Part shown: positions 60,973 to 64,000 of the stretch, piece after piece
Layout of the letters: each line of letters starts with the position of its first letter
Position numbering within the stretch: the stretch's first letter is position 1
Source: Cinclus cinclus
Lineage: Eukaryota > Chordata > Aves > Passeriformes > Cinclidae
Assembly (NCBI RefSeq): GCF_963662255.1
Contig: NC_085052.1
Span: forward strand, 37,086,654 to 37,150,653
Length of the DNA: 64,000 bases
Direction of reading: 5' to 3'
Notes under the pieces: generated by a model
What the model saw: only the letters and a program-made list of their open reading frames with translations
Databases searched by the model: none
Told to the model about the DNA's origin: nothing
Translations under genes and position numbers: made by a program

Positions 60973-63900
60973 AGGCCACATGACGTCACAATGAATTATT
61001 TGATTCTTGGCCTCCATGGCGGCATAATAGATCCTTGCTTCTATTGGTCCCCGTGCTGTAACAATCCATCCCTGGCCCTTTTTATACCCCCTGGTGCCAC
61101 AAGGGATCATTCGATTGTAATCCTGCATTGGGTCACAATGGTTCCTTGCTTCTCTTAACCTCTGTGGTGTCACAATGCATTCCAAGCCCTTTTAGGCCAC
61201 TTGGTCTTACAATGAACCATTTGATTCTTGGCCTTCATGGTGTCATAATGGTTCCTTGCTTCTATAGGTCCCCATGCTGTCAGAGTCCATCCGTGGTCCT
61301 TTTGCGCCCCCCGGTGTCAAAAGGGATTCACAGATTGTTAGCCTGCATTGGGTCACAATGGTTCCTTGCTTCTCTTAACCCCTGTGCTGTCACAATGCAT
61401 CCCATGCCCTTTTAGGCCACTTGATGTCACAATGAATCATTTGATTCTTGGCCTCCATGGTGGCGTAATTGTACCAGGTTTTAATTGGGCCCCATGCTTT
61501 CACAATATATCCCTGCCCCTTTTAGGCCCATTGGTGTCAAAAGGGATCATTAGATTGTTAGCCTGCATTGGGTCACAATGGTTCCTTGCTTCTCTTAACC
61601 TCTGTGGTGTCACAATGCATCCCATGCCCTTTTAGGCCACTTGATGTCACAATGAATCATTTGATTCTTGGCCTCCATGGTGTCATAATGGTTCCTTGTT
61701 TCTATTGGGCCCCATGCTTTCACAATTCATCCCTGCCCCTTTTAGGCCCATTGGTGTCACAAGGGATCATTAGATTGTTAGCCTGCATTGGGTCACAATG
61801 GTTCCTTGTTTCTCTTAACCTCTGTAGTGTCACAATGCATCCCATGCCCTTTTAGGCCACTTGATGTCACAATGAACCATTTGATTCTTGGCCTTCATGG
61901 TGTCATAATGGTTCCTTGCTTCTATAGGTCCCCATGCTGTCAGAGTTCATCCGTTGTCCTTTTGCGCCCCCTGGTGTCAAAAGGGATTCTTAGATTGTTA
62001 GCCTGCATTGGGTCACAATGGTTCCTTGCTTCTCTTAACCCCTGTGCTGTCACAATGCATCCCATGCCCTTTTAGGCCACATGATGTCACAATGAATTAT
62101 TTGATTCTTGGCCTCCATTGTGGCATAATAGATCCTTGCTTCTATTGGTCCCCGTGCTGTAACAATTCATCCCTGGCCCTTTTAGGCCCATTGGTGTCAC
62201 AAGGGATCATTAGATTGTTAGCCTGCATTGGGTCACAATGGTTCCTTGCTTCTCTTAACCTCTGTAGTGTCACAATGCATCCCATGCCCTTTTAGGCCAC
62301 TTGATGTCACAATGAATCATTTGATTCTTGGCCTCCACGGTGGCATAATACATCCTTGCTTCTATTGGTCCCCGTGCTGTAACAATCCATCCCTGGCCCT
62401 TTTTATACCCCCTGGTGCCACAAAGGATCATTAGATTGTTAGCCTGCATTGGGTCACAAGGGTTCCTTGCTTCTCTTAACCTCTGTGGTGTCACAATGCA
62501 TCCCATGCCCTTTTAGGCCACATGATGTCACAATGAATCATTTGATTTTTGGCCTCCATGGTGGCATAATTCTACCAGGTTTTACTTGGGCCCCATGCTT
62601 TCACAATTCATCGCTGCCCCTTTTAGTCCCATTGGTGTCACAAGGGATCATTAGATTGTTAGCCTGCATTGGGTCACAATGGTTCCTTGCTTCTCTTAAC
62701 CTCTGTGCTGTCACAATGCATCCCATGCCCTTTTAGGCCACTTGATGTCACAATGAATCATTTGATTCTTGGCCTCCATGGTGTCATAATGGTTCCTTGT
62801 TTCTATTGGGCCCCATGCTGTCACAATTCATCCCTGGCCCTTTTACGCCCCCTGGTGTCAAATGGGATCCTGGGATTATTAGCCTCCATTGGGTCACAAT
62901 GGATCCTTGCTTCTCTTAACCCCTGTGGTGTCACAATGCATCCCATGCCCTTTTAGGCCACTTGATGTCACAATGAATCATTTGATTCTTGGCCTCCATG
63001 GTGGCGTAATTGTACCAGGTTTTACTTGGGCCCCATGCTTTCACAATACATCCCTGGCCCTTTTAGGCCCATTGGTGTCACAAGGGATCCTGGGATTATT
63101 AACCTCCATTGGGTCACAATGGTTCCTTGCTTCTCTTAACCCCTGTGGTGTCACAATGCATCCCATGCCCTTTTAGGCCACTTGATGTCACAATGAATCA
63201 TTTGATTCTTGGCCTCCATGGTGGCGTAATTGTACCAGGTTTTAATTGGGCCCCATGCTTTCACAATACATCCCTGCCCCTTTTAGGCCCATTGGTGTCA
63301 CAAGGGATCATTAGATTGTTAGCCTCCATTGGGTCACAATGGATCCTTGCTTCTCTTAACCTCTGTGGTGTCACAATGTATTCCAAGCCCTTTTAGGCCA
63401 CTTGGTCTTACAATGAACCATTTGATTCTTGGCCTTCATGGTGTCATAATGGTTCCTTGCTTCTATAGGTCCCCATGCTGTCAGAGTTCATCCGTTGTCC
63501 TTTTGCGCCCCCTGGTGTCAAAAGGGATTCTTAGATTGTTAGCCTGCATTGGGTCACAATGGATCCTTGCTTCTCTTAACCCCTGTGGTGTCACAATGCA
63601 TCCCATGCCCTTTTAGGCCACTTGATGTCACAATGAATCATTTGATTCTTGGCCTCCATGGTGGTGTAATTGTACCAGGTTTTAATTGGGACCCATGCTT
63701 TCACAATATATCCCTGCCCCTTTTAGGCCCATTGATGTCTCAAGGGATCATTAGATTATTAGCCTCCATTGGGTCACAATGGATCCTTGCTTCTCTTAAC
63801 CCCTGTGGTGTCACAATGCATCCCATGCCCTTTTAGGCCACTTGATGTCACAATGAATCATTTGATTCTTGGCCTCCACCGTGGCATAATACATCCTTGC

Positions 63901-64000
63901 TTCTATTGGTCCCCGTGCTTTAACAATCTATCCCTGGCCCTTTTTATACCCCCTGGTGCCAAAAGGGATCATTAGATTGTTAGCCTGCATTGGGTCACAA
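60973..64000 (+). repeat. Start of the next higher-order block E5, cut by the window end
   Basis: The block matches E4 from 53049 at an offset of 7,924 bp, and then E1 positions. It lacks the additional monomer present in E4 near 55.9 kb. Private marks include TTCGATTGTAATCC (61.12 kb) and CCATTGTGGCATAATAG (62.12 kb). The final unit, from 63835, is incomplete. Confidence 0.85.

Larger units (their letters stand above)
1..64000 (+). repeat. Satellite DNA array, 220 bp monomer, about 290 copies
   Basis: Every part of the window aligns to one 220 bp unit in a single orientation. The phase used here starts at AGGCCAC, just after CCCTTTT. The first full unit starts at position 2 and the last partial unit starts at 63835. 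Most units are exactly 220 bp; 218, 219 and 221 bp variants come from small indels. Recurrent landmarks are TGTCACAATGAATCA near the start, CCATGG near base 48, TTAGATTGTTAGCCT in the second half, and ACAATGCATCCCATGCCC at the end. ATGCAT (an NsiI site) is present once in almost every unit, so a 220 bp restriction ladder is expected. Monomer 883-1102 is 48% GC with one CpG. No interspersed repeat, unique sequence, telomeric repeat or array edge was seen. The family name is not recognised; vertebrate origin is inferred from CpG depletion and array style. Confidence 0.98.

Noticed and set aside
1..64000. CRISPR-like array (36-37 bp regular spacing)
   Set aside because: The ~37 bp units are adjacent, diverged copies without unique spacers, and there are no cas genes. 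The sequence is a nested satellite.
1..64000. Transposon or retroelement-derived repeat
   Set aside because: No terminal repeats, target-site duplications, poly(A) tail or protein domain is present, and all units are head to tail without interruption.
1..64000. Zinc-finger or other repeat-protein gene suggested by the regular period
   Set aside because: Neither the 110 nor the 220 bp period is a multiple of three, and stops recur in every frame within each pair of units.

Overview
The whole 64 kb window lies inside one tandem satellite array. I see no protein-coding gene, RNA gene, transposon, CRISPR array or unique flanking sequence. About 290 head-to-tail monomers of 220 bp, with 218, 219 and 221 bp variants, all run in the same orientation, and neither edge of the array is reached. 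The source is a eukaryotic, probably vertebrate genome, resolved by a long-read assembly. In one monomer counted by hand (883-1102), GC is 106/220 and there is a single CpG, which is strong CpG depletion with TG/CA in its place, as expected for methylated heterochromatin. I do not recognise the family by name. A 220-221 bp period is also known for human gamma satellite and horse major satellite, but period alone does not establish identity.

Monomer architecture. The 220 bp unit is two diverged 110 bp halves, each ending in CCCTTTT. Each half is three units of 36-37 bp that open with a GTCACAATG-like motif, so the monomer is a hexamer of an ancestral ~37 bp repeat. At least four classes can be told apart by bases 45-130 of the unit: V, D, G and Q. 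Class Q carries a good match to the vertebrate CTCF core motif on the minus strand.

Higher-order layout. Domain 1 (1 to ~20.25 kb) has a 10,347 bp block (47 monomers), a shortened 8,144 bp copy (37 monomers), and a truncated third copy. A cluster of private mutations at ~20.25-20.9 kb marks its end. Domain 2 (~20.25-31.4 kb) has shorter period units, including a 3,301 bp (15-monomer) duplication and a local two-monomer duplication. Domain 3 (~31.4-64 kb) starts with a 1,760 bp (8-monomer) tandem duplication. It then has a 7,484 bp (34-monomer) block in two copies that look identical, a truncated copy, a 7,924 bp (36-monomer) copy, and the start of another that runs off the window.

The informative content is the record of array evolution: hybrid monomers at unequal-crossover joints, one monomer lineage apparently moved between domains, and a ~45 bp conversion-like patch. 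Selected monomers also carry regulatory-looking motifs (CTCF-like, CRE palindrome, a 14 bp dyad). No function is demonstrated for any of these from sequence alone.
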